Shown here: positions 8,438 through 16,874 of the stretch, piece by piece | How the letters are laid out: each line of letters starts with the position of its first letter | Position numbering within the stretch: the stretch's first letter is position 1 | Assembly (NCBI RefSeq): GCF_003319185.1 | Contig: NZ_QOHJ01000006.1 | Location: 364,879 to 428,878, forward strand | Reading direction: 5' to 3' | From: Blastococcus sp. TF02A-30 | GTDB lineage: Bacteria > Actinomycetota > Actinomycetes > Mycobacteriales > Geodermatophilaceae | Length of the DNA: 64,000 bases | The notes under the pieces: model-generated | Told to the model about the DNA's origin: nothing | Database searches by the model: none | Seen by the model: only the letters and a program-made list of their open reading frames with translations | Program-made: the position numbers and the translations under genes

Positions 8438-10918
8438 TCAGCTGCGGGGGCGCGGCTTCGCCCGCGTGGTGGCCGGCGCCGAGGCCGGGTCCTCCGGCCA
8501 CGGGTGCCGCGGGTAGCGGCCGCGGAGCTCGCTGCGCACGGCGGGGTAGCCGGTGGTCCAGAACCCGGCCAGGTCGGCTGTGATCGCCACGACGCGGGAG
8601 GCGGGGGACAGCAGCTGCAGGCGCAGCGGCCGGCCGGCCACCAGCGGGGCGCGGGCCCAGCCGAACACCTCCTGCACCCGCACGGACAGGGTCGGGACGT
8701 CGGGATCGGTGTAGTCGACCCGGAGCCGCGAGCCGGTCGGGACGGTGACGGTGTCGGGGACGACGGCGTCCAGGTCGCCGGACACCTGCCACGGCACGAG
8801 GGCGCGCAGGGCCGCGACGACGTCGATGCGCGCCAGGTCGGCGCGCAGCCGGGCGCCGGACACGTCGATCCCGGCCAGGAGGGCCTCGTCGTCCACCGCG
8901 GGCCACGGGTCGCCGAGACCCGCGTGCGCCGCCGCGAGCCGGGCCCGCAGGCGCTGGGCGGCCGGGGTCCAGCGGAGCAGCCCGAGCCCCTCCCGGCGCA
9001 GGCCCTCGGCCAGCGCCTCGCGCACGGCGGCCGGATCGGGATCGGATCCGGGCCGCTCGGCCAGGACGATCGCGCCGAGCCGCTCGACGTGCGCGCTGCG
9101 CACGTCGCCGTCCCGCCAGGCCACCTCGTCGCCGTCGGTGTGCAGCGGACCGCCGGCCTCCAGCGCGGTCGCCTCGTCGATGGCGACGGCCGCGCGCACC
9201 CGCGCGTCCCGGCGGCCGGGGGACCGATCGGCGACGGCGACGGCCAGCCACGGTGCGCCGCTCAGCGCGGTGCCGGGCGGGAGCTCGGCGCCGGTACCGG
9301 CGGCCATCAGGTAGGTCGCCCCGTCGCCGCGCCGGCGGGCGATCCGCTCCGGGTGGGCCAGGCCCACGACCAGCCCCGCCGCGGTGTCGTCGGGCAGCCG
9401 CGGCGCCGCGGCGTCGTCCACCGATCGCTCGAGGCGGGCCACCTCATCCCGCCACCGCGCGCTCGCGCCCCGGTCGCGGCCCGACCGGAGCTCCCGCCAC
9501 GTCGCCACCAGGTCGTCGCTCCGCGCGGGGACGTCGCCGGACATCAGCGCGACCACCTCGGCGGCGCGGCGGCGACCCACGAGCGGCGCGCCGTCCAGCA
9601 GCGCGCGGGCCAGCCGGGGGTGCACGCCGACGGCGGTCAGCGCGCGTCCCCTGGTGGTGGCCCGGCCGGCGTCGTCCACCGCCCCCAGGGTGCGCAGCGT
9701 GCGGTCGGCGACGGTCAGGGCGGCGGCCGGCGGGGCGTCGAGGAGCGCCAGGCCGGTGCCACCGGGCGCACCCCAGCACGCCAGCTCCAGCGCGAACGCC
9801 GTCAGGTCCGAGACGGCCACCGCGGGCTCCTCGTGGGCCGGGAGCCGGTCCTGCTCGGCCGGCGTCCAGCAGCGGTAGACCGCACCCGGCCCCTCCCGCC
9901 CGGCGCGACCGGCCCGCTGGGTGACCGCCGCCCGCGACGCCCGCACGGTGACCAGCGCCCCCAGCCCCCGGGACAGGTCCGCCCGCGGCACGCGGGCCAG
10001 GCCGGCGTCCACGACGACCCGGACGCCGGGCACGGTGAGGCTGCTCTCCGCGAGCGCGGTGGCGAGGACGACCCGGCGGCGCGGCCCGGGCTGCAGCGCC
10101 GCGTCCTGGGCGGTGGGGGAGAGGCGGCCGTGCAGCGGCAGGACGTCGGCGTCCAGCCCGCGCAGCCGGCCGGCGACCGTGCCGATCTCGCCCGCCCCGG
10201 GCAGGAAGACCAGGACGTCGCCGGCGCGCTCGGCCAGGGCCCGGCGGACCGTTCCCGCCACGTGCGCGAGCAGCCGCGGGTCCACCCGCAGGCCGTGCGG
10301 CGGGTCGACCGGGCCCTCCGGCGGCGCCCAGGCGACGTCCACGTCGTGCAGCGAACCGGCCGCCTCGACGACCGGGGCCGGCCCGTCGACCCCGCCGATC
10401 AGCTCGGCCAGCCGGTCGGCCTGGGCGGTGGCGGACATCGCGAGCAGCTGCAGCTCCGGGCGCAGCGCCGCGCGGACGTCGAGGGCGAACGCGAGGGCCA
10501 GATCGGTGTCCAGGTGCCGCTCGTGGCACTCGTCCAGCACGACCGCGGCCACCCCGGACAGCTCCGGATCGGTCTGGAGGCGGCGGACCAGCAGCCCCGT
10601 GGTGACCACCTCGACGCGGGTGGCGCCGCTGCGCCGGCTCTCCCCGCGCACGCTGTAGCCCACCCGGCCGCCCACCGGCTCGCCCAGGAGCGCCGCCATC
10701 CGGCGGGCCGCTGCCCGCGCGGCGACCCGTCGCGGCTCGGCGACGACGACGCGACCGCGCAGGTCGGCGGCCAGGGCGAGGGGGACGAGCGTCGTCTTCC
10801 CCGTCCCCGGTGGGGCGACCAGGACGGCGGTGCCCCGCGCCCGCAGCGCGTCCGCCAGCGCGGGTAGCGCGGCGCGGACCGGGAGGTCGGTTCCCGGAGT
10901 CCCGGTCGGCGGCAGCAC
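8438..10918 (-). CDS. hrpB: ATP-dependent RNA helicase HrpB
   Basis: 826 residues, the usual HrpB length. Walker A is VAPPGTGKTT (~residue 35). The motif II box is DECH in VVLDECHERHLDTDL, motif III is SATAQ, and motif VI lies in TQRAGRAGREGPG. The C-terminal HrpB domain ends with RYPRHPWPEDP, the conserved HrpB signature. HrpB proteins are DEAH-type helicases of poorly defined RNA substrate. The start is ATG at 10918 (MLPPTGTPG). The upstream region is shared with the divergent GGDEF-EAL gene. Confidence 0.93.
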   Translation of the reverse strand: MLPPTGTPGTDLPVRAALPALADALRARGTAVLVAPPGTGKTTLVPLALAADLRGRVVVAEPRRVAARAAARRMAALLGEPVGGRVGYSVRGESRRSGATRVEVVTTGLLVRRLQTDPELSGVAAVVLDECHERHLDTDLALAFALDVRAALRPELQLLAMSATAQADRLAELIGGVDGPAPVVEAAGSLHDVDVAWAPPEGPVDPPHGLRVDPRLLAHVAGTVRRALAERAGDVLVFLPGAGEIGTVAGRLRGLDADVLPLHGRLSPTAQDAALQPGPRRRVVLATALAESSLTVPGVRVVVDAGLARVPRADLSRGLGALVTVRASRAAVTQRAGRAGREGPGAVYRCWTPAEQDRLPAHEEPAVAVSDLTAFALELACWGAPGGTGLALLDAPPAAALTVADRTLRTLGAVDDAGRATTRGRALTAVGVHPRLARALLDGAPLVGRRRAAEVVALMSGDVPARSDDLVATWRELRSGRDRGASARWRDEVARLERSVDDAAAPRLPDDTAAGLVVGLAHPERIARRRGDGATYLMAAGTGAELPPGTALSGAPWLAVAVADRSPGRRDARVRAAVAIDEATALEAGGPLHTDGDEVAWRDGDVRSAHVERLGAIVLAERPGSDPDPAAVREALAEGLRREGLGLLRWTPAAQRLRARLAAAHAGLGDPWPAVDDEALLAGIDVSGARLRADLARIDVVAALRALVPWQVSGDLDAVVPDTVTVPTGSRLRVDYTDPDVPTLSVRVQEVFGWARAPLVAGRPLRLQLLSPASRVVAITADLAGFWTTGYPAVRSELRGRYPRHPWPEDPASAPATTRAKPRPRS

Positions 10919-11044
10919 GACCCCAGTGTCGCCGAGCGCCTCCGGGCGCCCTCACCCGATGGAGGCGTCAGCGGGTCCGGCACCTCCAGCACGAGCGCCG
11001 GCACGCCGAGGTCCGGGAGGAGGGTCGACGGAGGCGGGACAGCG

Positions 11045-13723
11045 ATGGATCACGGAGCCACACGACGGCGCCGGCTGCTGGCGTGCGGCGCCGGTGCGGC
11101 GGCCGTCTCGGCGCTGCTCGTCGCGTACCGGGCGCTCTCCGGCACGACCGCCGCGGAGATCCTCTACCTGGTCGTCGTCTGGACGGCCGCGGTCCTGGCC
11201 TGGGTCTGGGCCCGCCGGGCTCCCAGCGGGCGGGCTCCGGTGCTGCTCGCCACCGGGCTGACCCTCTCCTCCCTCGGCGACCTCCTCTGGCAGGGCCTGG
11301 TCTGGCTGGGCCACGAGCCGGACGTGTCGATCGCCGACGTCGCCTACCTGGGCGGCTACGCGGCCCTCGGGCTGGGGCTGACCGCCATGGCACGCGGCAC
11401 GCGGCAGCCCGGTCGCGAGCGGATCGACGGCTGGATCGACGCGGTGATCGTCCTCGTCGCGGCGCTCCTGGTCATGTGGAACCTCTCCATCGCGGCCACG
11501 GTGGGCGATGACTCCGTGCCGATCGGCACCCGGATCGTGTGGTCCGCGTACCCCGCCCTGGACGCGGCGTTGGTCGCGCTCGTGTTCCGGCTCGTCGCCG
11601 GCGGGCGCCGGGACGGCAGCGCCCTCGCCGTGGCCGCCGGCGCGGGCTGCTGGCTGGTCTCCGACCTCGGCTACCTCGTGGCGGCCGACCAGGCCGGCAC
11701 CACCGGTGTGCTGGACGTCGGCTGGATGGTCGGAGCGGGGCTGCTCGCCGTCGCCGTCCGCGCCGGCCGGCGCGTCCGCACCGTCGCGGCCCCGCCCGCC
11801 CGTGCCGGCCACGGCGTCGGCCGCCTGGCGGTGTCGCTCGGGGCGCTGCTGGTGCCGGGGGCGCTCGAGCTGGTGACCGACCTGACCGACGGGCCGGAGA
11901 ACCCGCTGGCCCTGTTCGCGGCCACGGCGGCGCTGGTCCTCCTGGTCTTCGCCCGCACCCTGCGGCTGCTGGTCGCGGAGGCGCGGGCGCGGGAGATGGT
12001 GCGGTCCCAGGCCCGGTACAGCGCAGCGCTGGCGGCCCACTCGTCCGACGCCGTCGTCGTGGTCGACCGCACGGGACGGCTGCTCGGCGACGCCGGGCGG
12101 CTGGCGGGCGTGCTCGGGACGGAGCACGACGGGGACGGCGGGCTCGCGGACCTCATGCTGCGGGCCGGTCTCAACCCCGCCGAGGCGCGGATCGCGTTCG
12201 AACGGGCGCTCGCCGCTCGTGGGTCGGTCGTCAGCGCGGAGCTGGCCCGCCGGACCGGCGGCCAGGAGCGCTGGCTCGGCGTGCGACTGGTCGACCTCTC
12301 CGCGGACCCCGACGTGCGGGGCGTGGTCGTGCACGCCACCGACATCACCGAGCGCAAGCGCGCCGAGCAGACCCTCGCCCACCAGGCGTTCCACGATGCG
12401 CTGACCGGGTTGGCCAACCGGGCGCTGTTCACCGAGCGGGTGGAGCAGGCGCTGCGGCACAACGTGCGGCACGGCGAGGCCGCCGCCGTCGTCTTCATCG
12501 ACCTCGACGGCTTCAAGGAGATCAACGACAGCCTGGGCCACCAGGCCGGCGACGTGCTGCTGCGGGAGGTCGCGCAGCGGCTCGCGGCGACGGTGCGGGC
12601 GGGGGACACCCTGGCCCGGCTCGGCGGGGACGAGTTCGCCATCCTCGTCGAGCAGGTCGGCGGGGCCGACGAGGTCACGGCGGCCGGCGAGCGCGTCCTC
12701 GCCGCCCTGCGCGGGCCGGTCCGCCTGGGCAACCAGGTGGTCTCGGTGTCGGGCAGCGTCGGTGTGGCGGTCAGCGACGGGGACGCCACCAGCGACTCGC
12801 TGGTCCGCGACGCCGACGTCGCCATGTACGCGGCCAAGGCGGCCGGCCGCGGGCGGGTGCTGGTGTTCGACCCGGGCATGCGCGCCGCCGTCGTGGCGCG
12901 CCGCGAGCTGGAGCGGGAGCTGCAGGGGGCCCTCGACGGCGGCGAGCTGCGGCTGGTCTACCAGCCGGTCGTCGAGCTCTCCGGTTCGACGGTCGTCGGG
13001 TTCGAGGCGCTGCTGCGCTGGCACTCGCCGACCCTCGGGTCGATCCCGCCGGACCGGTTCGTGCCCGTGGCGGAGGACCTCGACCTGATCGGGGAGATCG
13101 GGGCCTGGGTCCTGCGCGAGGCGTGCACCACCGCGGCCGCCTGGCGCAGCCGGCCGGGCGGCCGCGACCTGACCATGGCGGTGAACGTCTCCGCGGTGCA
13201 GCTGGCCTCGCCCGACCTGGTCGGGCAGATCACCGACGCCCTGGCGGCCAGCGGGCTGCCCGCTTCCGCTTTGGTGCTCGAGGTCACCGAGACCGCCCTC
13301 GTGCGCGATCCGGACGGAGCCGCCGAGCAGCTCGCCGCGCTCAGGGCGCTGGGCATCCGGCTGGCGCTGGACGACTTCGGCACCGGCTACTCCTCGCTGA
13401 GCTACCTCCGCCAGTTCACCGTCGACGTGCTCAAGATCGACCGGTCGTTCATCTCGACGATCCAGACCGCCGAGCTGCCCGCGATCGTCCGGGGGCTCAT
13501 CGACCTCGGCCGCACGCTGGACCTGGAGATCGTCGCCGAGGGCGTGGAGCTCGAGGTGCAGCGCGACCAGCTGCGGGCAGCACGCTGTGAGCTGGCGCAG
13601 GGCTACCTCTTCGCCGCGCCGCTCGAGGCGGAGGACGCCGCCCTCCTCGTGCGCGACACCGCCCCGCTGGTCGACGCTGCCCCGCTGGTCGACGCTGCCC
13701 CGCTGGTCGACGCCGGGTCCTGA
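11045..13723 (+). CDS. membrane GGDEF-EAL cyclic-di-GMP signalling protein
   Basis: 892 residues. Residues ~1-310 contain about eight to ten hydrophobic segments, a membrane sensor of unknown ligand. Residues ~320-435 form a PAS-like domain ending DITERKRAEQ. The diguanylate cyclase domain has an intact GGDEF at ~527 within LARLGGDEFAIL. The phosphodiesterase domain has EAL intact in FEALLRW (~653) and DDFGTGYSSLSYL (~775), followed by KIDRSFI and EGVELE. All catalytic motifs look intact, so the protein could make or degrade c-di-GMP. The tail after residue ~870 consists of three copies of APLVDA. Start ATG 11045, preceded by GGAGG-rich sequence around 11028-11036. Confidence 0.92.
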   Translation: MDHGATRRRRLLACGAGAAAVSALLVAYRALSGTTAAEILYLVVVWTAAVLAWVWARRAPSGRAPVLLATGLTLSSLGDLLWQGLVWLGHEPDVSIADVAYLGGYAALGLGLTAMARGTRQPGRERIDGWIDAVIVLVAALLVMWNLSIAATVGDDSVPIGTRIVWSAYPALDAALVALVFRLVAGGRRDGSALAVAAGAGCWLVSDLGYLVAADQAGTTGVLDVGWMVGAGLLAVAVRAGRRVRTVAAPPARAGHGVGRLAVSLGALLVPGALELVTDLTDGPENPLALFAATAALVLLVFARTLRLLVAEARAREMVRSQARYSAALAAHSSDAVVVVDRTGRLLGDAGRLAGVLGTEHDGDGGLADLMLRAGLNPAEARIAFERALAARGSVVSAELARRTGGQERWLGVRLVDLSADPDVRGVVVHATDITERKRAEQTLAHQAFHDALTGLANRALFTERVEQALRHNVRHGEAAAVVFIDLDGFKEINDSLGHQAGDVLLREVAQRLAATVRAGDTLARLGGDEFAILVEQVGGADEVTAAGERVLAALRGPVRLGNQVVSVSGSVGVAVSDGDATSDSLVRDADVAMYAAKAAGRGRVLVFDPGMRAAVVARRELERELQGALDGGELRLVYQPVVELSGSTVVGFEALLRWHSPTLGSIPPDRFVPVAEDLDLIGEIGAWVLREACTTAAAWRSRPGGRDLTMAVNVSAVQLASPDLVGQITDALAASGLPASALVLEVTETALVRDPDGAAEQLAALRALGIRLALDDFGTGYSSLSYLRQFTVDVLKIDRSFISTIQTAELPAIVRGLIDLGRTLDLEIVAEGVELEVQRDQLRAARCELAQGYLFAAPLEAEDAALLVRDTAPLVDAAPLVDAAPLVDAGS
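13661..13714 (+). repeat. 18-bp minisatellite, three units
   Basis: Three near-identical 18-bp units (gccccgctggtcgacgct) encode APLVDA repeats at the extreme C terminus of the GGDEF-EAL protein. Units 1 and 2 are identical and unit 3 differs only in its last base. In-frame gain or loss of units would only change tail length. Confidence 0.9.
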
Positions 13724-13771
13724 GCGGACGCGGATGCCGGCGCGTGCCGGTACGGCCCTGCGCCGCAACAG

Positions 13772-15316
13772 CTAGAAGGGCGGCGGGTCGTTGTCCGGTC
13801 CGACGTCGGGAGGTTCGCTTGCCGGGCGCTCGAGGAGTTCCCGGATCCCGAGCCGGTTCGCCGGGTGCGGCGGTTCGGGTCGGGCCGGTTCCGGGGGTGC
13901 CGTTGCGCGCAGACCGGGTGGTCGGGTGGTGCGGGTGATCCCGGACGGGGTGGTGACGTGCAGGGTGCCGTCGGGCTCCATCAGGAAGTGCCAGCCGGGG
14001 GCGAAGGTCTTGAGGCGGTGGTGGGAGCGGCACAGGCAGCACAGGTTGCTGCAGGTGGTCTCGCCGTCGCAGGCGTGCGGGCGGACGTGGTCCAGGTCGG
14101 TCCAGCCGACGCGCTGGGCGCAGCCGGGCATCCGGCAGGTGCGGTCCCGTGTCTTCGTGAACCGCTGCTGGCGGCCGGTCGGGGTGTAGGCGCCGGTCGC
14201 CGGCGGTGGCCCGAGCACCGGGCAGCCGCAGTCCTGGCCGGAATGTTCCGGACACCCCTTCTTGGCGAGGCGGAGGAGTTCGGCGACGGTGGTGGTGGCC
14301 AGCAGCCGCCCGTCGGCGTCGGTGAGCGCGAACGTCAGGCCACCGGCCGGCGGGTTCTGCAGGCCCAGGGCGCCGATCCGGGCGAGTAGCTCGCGGACGT
14401 GCGCGGCGGTGATCACCACCCCGGCTACGCAACCGGCCTCGGTGGTTCTGCCGTCCAGGGAGTCCAGGGTGGCGGTGATGGTCAGGTGCGCGGTGACCGG
14501 CGGCTGCCCGGTCCCGCCGGGGCGGCGCAGCAGCAGCGAGAACAGCTCGGTGCGCAGCGCGGCGATCGGCCGGTCGTCGCCGTCGGCCTTGGCCATCTTC
14601 GCCAGCGTGTCGATCACCGCCCAGGCCTCGGCGGCCTCGTCGGCGGGCAGGTCCGCGCCCAGGGTGGCCATCCCGTCGGCGCCGGGCTGCAGGAACACGT
14701 CGGCGGTCTTCTCCGCCCGCTTGCGCCGCTCCTCGGCGGCCGTGGCGTCGAGGGTGAGCAGTAGCTCCAGCGCCCGCGCCCGTAGGCGGGCCACCGACAG
14801 GTCCACCGCCTCGGGCAGCAGCCGCGCCTCCACCGCCCGCGTGAGCTCGGGGTCGGCTGGGCTGAGCACCTCGGCCAGCGCCGCGGCGCGGGCCACGTCC
14901 AGCTCCCCGGCCGCCAGCGCGGCGAACGTGGCCGGCAGCCGATCCCGCCACACCCGCGCCCGCGAGAACAGGTGATCAGCCGTTCCGCGGCCGCGGTTGA
15001 GCACCAGCGCCAGCTCCCCGGCGAAGAACTCGCTGACCCCGGCCACGCCGCCGTCCGCGCCCCACCCGGACGACCCGGCACCCGGCTCACCCGGGCGCGG
15101 ATCGGAGACGTCCGGGGTCAGCTCGGCCATCCGCAGCACCAGCTCGGCCTCGTAAGCGGCATCCACCGCCTTCCGCCGCTGCAGCCGCACCAGCTCCGCG
15201 GCCGCCTGCTCCTTCGACAGCAGCCCCACCGGCAGCACCGCAGATGCGACCGACTGGTCCAGCGACCAGTCGATCAGCACACCCTCGACGAGCGAGGAAC
15301 CGGCGATCCGAGGCAC
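13772..15316 (-). CDS. DUF222 / HNH endonuclease-signature protein (13E12 family)
   Basis: 514 residues. The N-terminal two thirds are a helical DUF222 region (LARAAALAEVLSPADPELTRAVEARL, RRKRAEKTADVFLQPGADGMATLGADLPADEA). The C-terminal HNH module has CRMPGC, LDHVRPHACDGETTCSNLCCLC and RSHHRLK, a complete Cys/His set. The fragment after GWHF is the usual family tail. These genes occur in many copies in actinobacterial genomes, and the mycobacterial REP13E12 repeats belong to the same family. Cellular role unknown; a nuclease or mobile-gene role is inferred. It converges with the GGDEF-EAL gene. Start ATG 15316 (MPRIAGSSLVEG). Confidence 0.9.
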   Translation of the reverse strand: MPRIAGSSLVEGVLIDWSLDQSVASAVLPVGLLSKEQAAAELVRLQRRKAVDAAYEAELVLRMAELTPDVSDPRPGEPGAGSSGWGADGGVAGVSEFFAGELALVLNRGRGTADHLFSRARVWRDRLPATFAALAAGELDVARAAALAEVLSPADPELTRAVEARLLPEAVDLSVARLRARALELLLTLDATAAEERRKRAEKTADVFLQPGADGMATLGADLPADEAAEAWAVIDTLAKMAKADGDDRPIAALRTELFSLLLRRPGGTGQPPVTAHLTITATLDSLDGRTTEAGCVAGVVITAAHVRELLARIGALGLQNPPAGGLTFALTDADGRLLATTTVAELLRLAKKGCPEHSGQDCGCPVLGPPPATGAYTPTGRQQRFTKTRDRTCRMPGCAQRVGWTDLDHVRPHACDGETTCSNLCCLCRSHHRLKTFAPGWHFLMEPDGTLHVTTPSGITRTTRPPGLRATAPPEPARPEPPHPANRLGIRELLERPASEPPDVGPDNDPPPF

Positions 15317-15388
15317 ACCCCCACGCTAGGGAAGGGGTACGACATTTCCGCTGGTCCAGCCCGAGCCAGGCCCGCCACACCGCGTCGG

Positions 15389-15788
15389 TGACCCGCTGGC
15401 TCCGGTCCACCCGCCGCTGTTCGGTCCCGCCGTCCTCACACCCCTGGCGGACGAGCTGCGCAGCCGGGGCGACGAGGTGGCGCTGCCTGACCTGCGGGCC
15501 GCGGTCGACCCAGCCCCCGGCTGGCCGGAGCGCTGGCAGGCCGCCGCCGCGGCGGTCGCCGCGGCCGACGCCGGCTTCGGCTTCTCCGGAGCCGGCGTGA
15601 CGCTGCCCGCGCGGTCGCGTGGGTGGACGCGCTGGTGCGGGGCGGTCGGATCCCCGACTGGACGACGTGGTGCCCGACGCGCGCGACGACCTGCCCCCGG
15701 ACGAGCGCCCGCGCGCTGTTCCCGGCCACCGGGCAGCCACCTCGACGTCGCCGTGCTGCCGGAGCGGGCGATCGAGCTGCTCGGCTGA
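15389..15788 (+). pseudogene. decayed alpha/beta-hydrolase remnant
   Basis: Protein-like sequence is spread over three frames. One frame gives LFGPAVLTPLADELRSRG, EVALPDLRAAVDPAPGWPERW and GFGFSGAG (nucleophile-elbow-like). A second gives VAWVDALVRGGRIPDW and a third DARDDLPPDERPRA, before a return to the first frame with SHLDVAVLPERAIELLG and a TGA at 15786-15788. The pattern resembles the compact actinobacterial alpha/beta hydrolases with an LPDLR strand and a GHSGAG elbow, broken by at least two frameshifts plus internal deletion. No usable start codon was found at the 5' end. Sequencing error cannot account for the missing middle. Confidence 0.6.
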
Positions 15789-15830
15789 GTCCGCATGGCC
15801 CCGCGGCCGGCACTTCGGTAGGCATGGCGC

Positions 15831-16874
15831 ATGCCGGTGATCGGATTCCACAACTCCCACGAGCAGGTCCACCCCTCGGAACTGCTGACGGCGGTCCAGC
15901 ACGCGGAGGAGGTGGGCTTCACCGCCGCGATGTGCTCGGACCACCTCACGCCCTGGAACCCGCGCCAGGGGGAGTCGGGGTTCGCGTGGTCGTGGCTCGG
16001 CGCCGCCATGGCCACGACGTCGCTGCCGTTCGGCGCGGTGAACGCCCCGGGGCAGCGCTACCACCCGGTGATCGTCGCCCAGGCGGTCGCCACGCTGGGC
16101 GCGATGTTCCCCGGCCGGTTCTGGGTGGCGCTGGGCAGCGGCGAGGCGATGAACGAGCACGTGACCGGCCAGAAGTGGCTGCGCAAGGACCTGCGCGACG
16201 CACGCCTGCGCGAGTGCGTGGACGTCATCCGCGCGCTGCTGGCCGGCGAGGAGGTCAGCCACGACGGCCTCGTCACCGTGGAGCGGGCCAAGATCTACAC
16301 GCTGCCGGACATCCAGCCGGCCCTGATCGCCCCGGCGGTCAGCGTGGCCACCGCGCGCAACGGCGCCGACTGGGCCGACGGCCTGGTCACCATCAACCAG
16401 CCGCACGACAAGCTGCGCGAGATGATCGCCGCCTACCGCGACGCCGGGGGGCGGGGAAAGCTCGTCCTGCAGGTGCACGTCTCCTGGGACCCCGACCCCG
16501 ACCGAGCGCTCGGCATCGCGCACGACCAGTGGCGCAGCAACGTCTTCCCGCCGCCGCTGTGCTGGGACCTCGACAGCCCGGAGGCCTTCGAGCAGGCCAG
16601 CGCGCACGTCGCCCCCGAGGACGTCACCGGAGCGGTCCGGGTCTCGGCGGACCTCGGGCAGCACACCGCCTGGCTGCAGGAGTACCTCGAGCTGGGCTTC
16701 GAGGAGATCTACCTGCACCACGTCGGCAAGGAGCAGCGGCCGTTCCTCGACGCGTTCGGCGAGCACGTGCTGCCGCAGCTCGGCGTCACCGCCCCGGCGC
16801 CCGTGGCGGCCGTCGACCCGCCCGGCCCGGCGGAAAACCTCCGTCCCCACGTCGACCCGGTGCCGGCGCCGTGA
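15831..16874 (+). CDS. LLM-class flavin-dependent oxidoreductase (TIGR03885-like)
   Basis: 347 residues with the luciferase-like monooxygenase TIM-barrel pattern: IGFHNSHEQVHPSELL at the N terminus, CSDHLTPWN, GRFWVALGSGEAMNEH, a helix with RLRECVDVIRALLAG and a C-terminal EEIYLHHVGKEQRPFLDAFG. It resembles the TIGR03885 group, described as FMN-dependent rather than F420-dependent; this assignment is from memory. The ATG at 15831 follows TAGGCATGGCGC. Its stop overlaps the GTG of the next gene by four bases (GTGA), so it is translationally coupled to the GH13 enzyme. Substrate unknown. The pairing with a trehalose-synthase-like enzyme is the main clue. Confidence 0.85.
   Translation: MPVIGFHNSHEQVHPSELLTAVQHAEEVGFTAAMCSDHLTPWNPRQGESGFAWSWLGAAMATTSLPFGAVNAPGQRYHPVIVAQAVATLGAMFPGRFWVALGSGEAMNEHVTGQKWLRKDLRDARLRECVDVIRALLAGEEVSHDGLVTVERAKIYTLPDIQPALIAPAVSVATARNGADWADGLVTINQPHDKLREMIAAYRDAGGRGKLVLQVHVSWDPDPDRALGIAHDQWRSNVFPPPLCWDLDSPEAFEQASAHVAPEDVTGAVRVSADLGQHTAWLQEYLELGFEEIYLHHVGKEQRPFLDAFGEHVLPQLGVTAPAPVAAVDPPGPAENLRPHVDPVPAP

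Noticed and set aside
13772..15316. DUF222-HNH gene as part of the integrated element
   Set aside because: It is 12 kb outside attL and is a common chromosomal gene family; only the phiRv1 link to 13E12 repeats prompted the idea.
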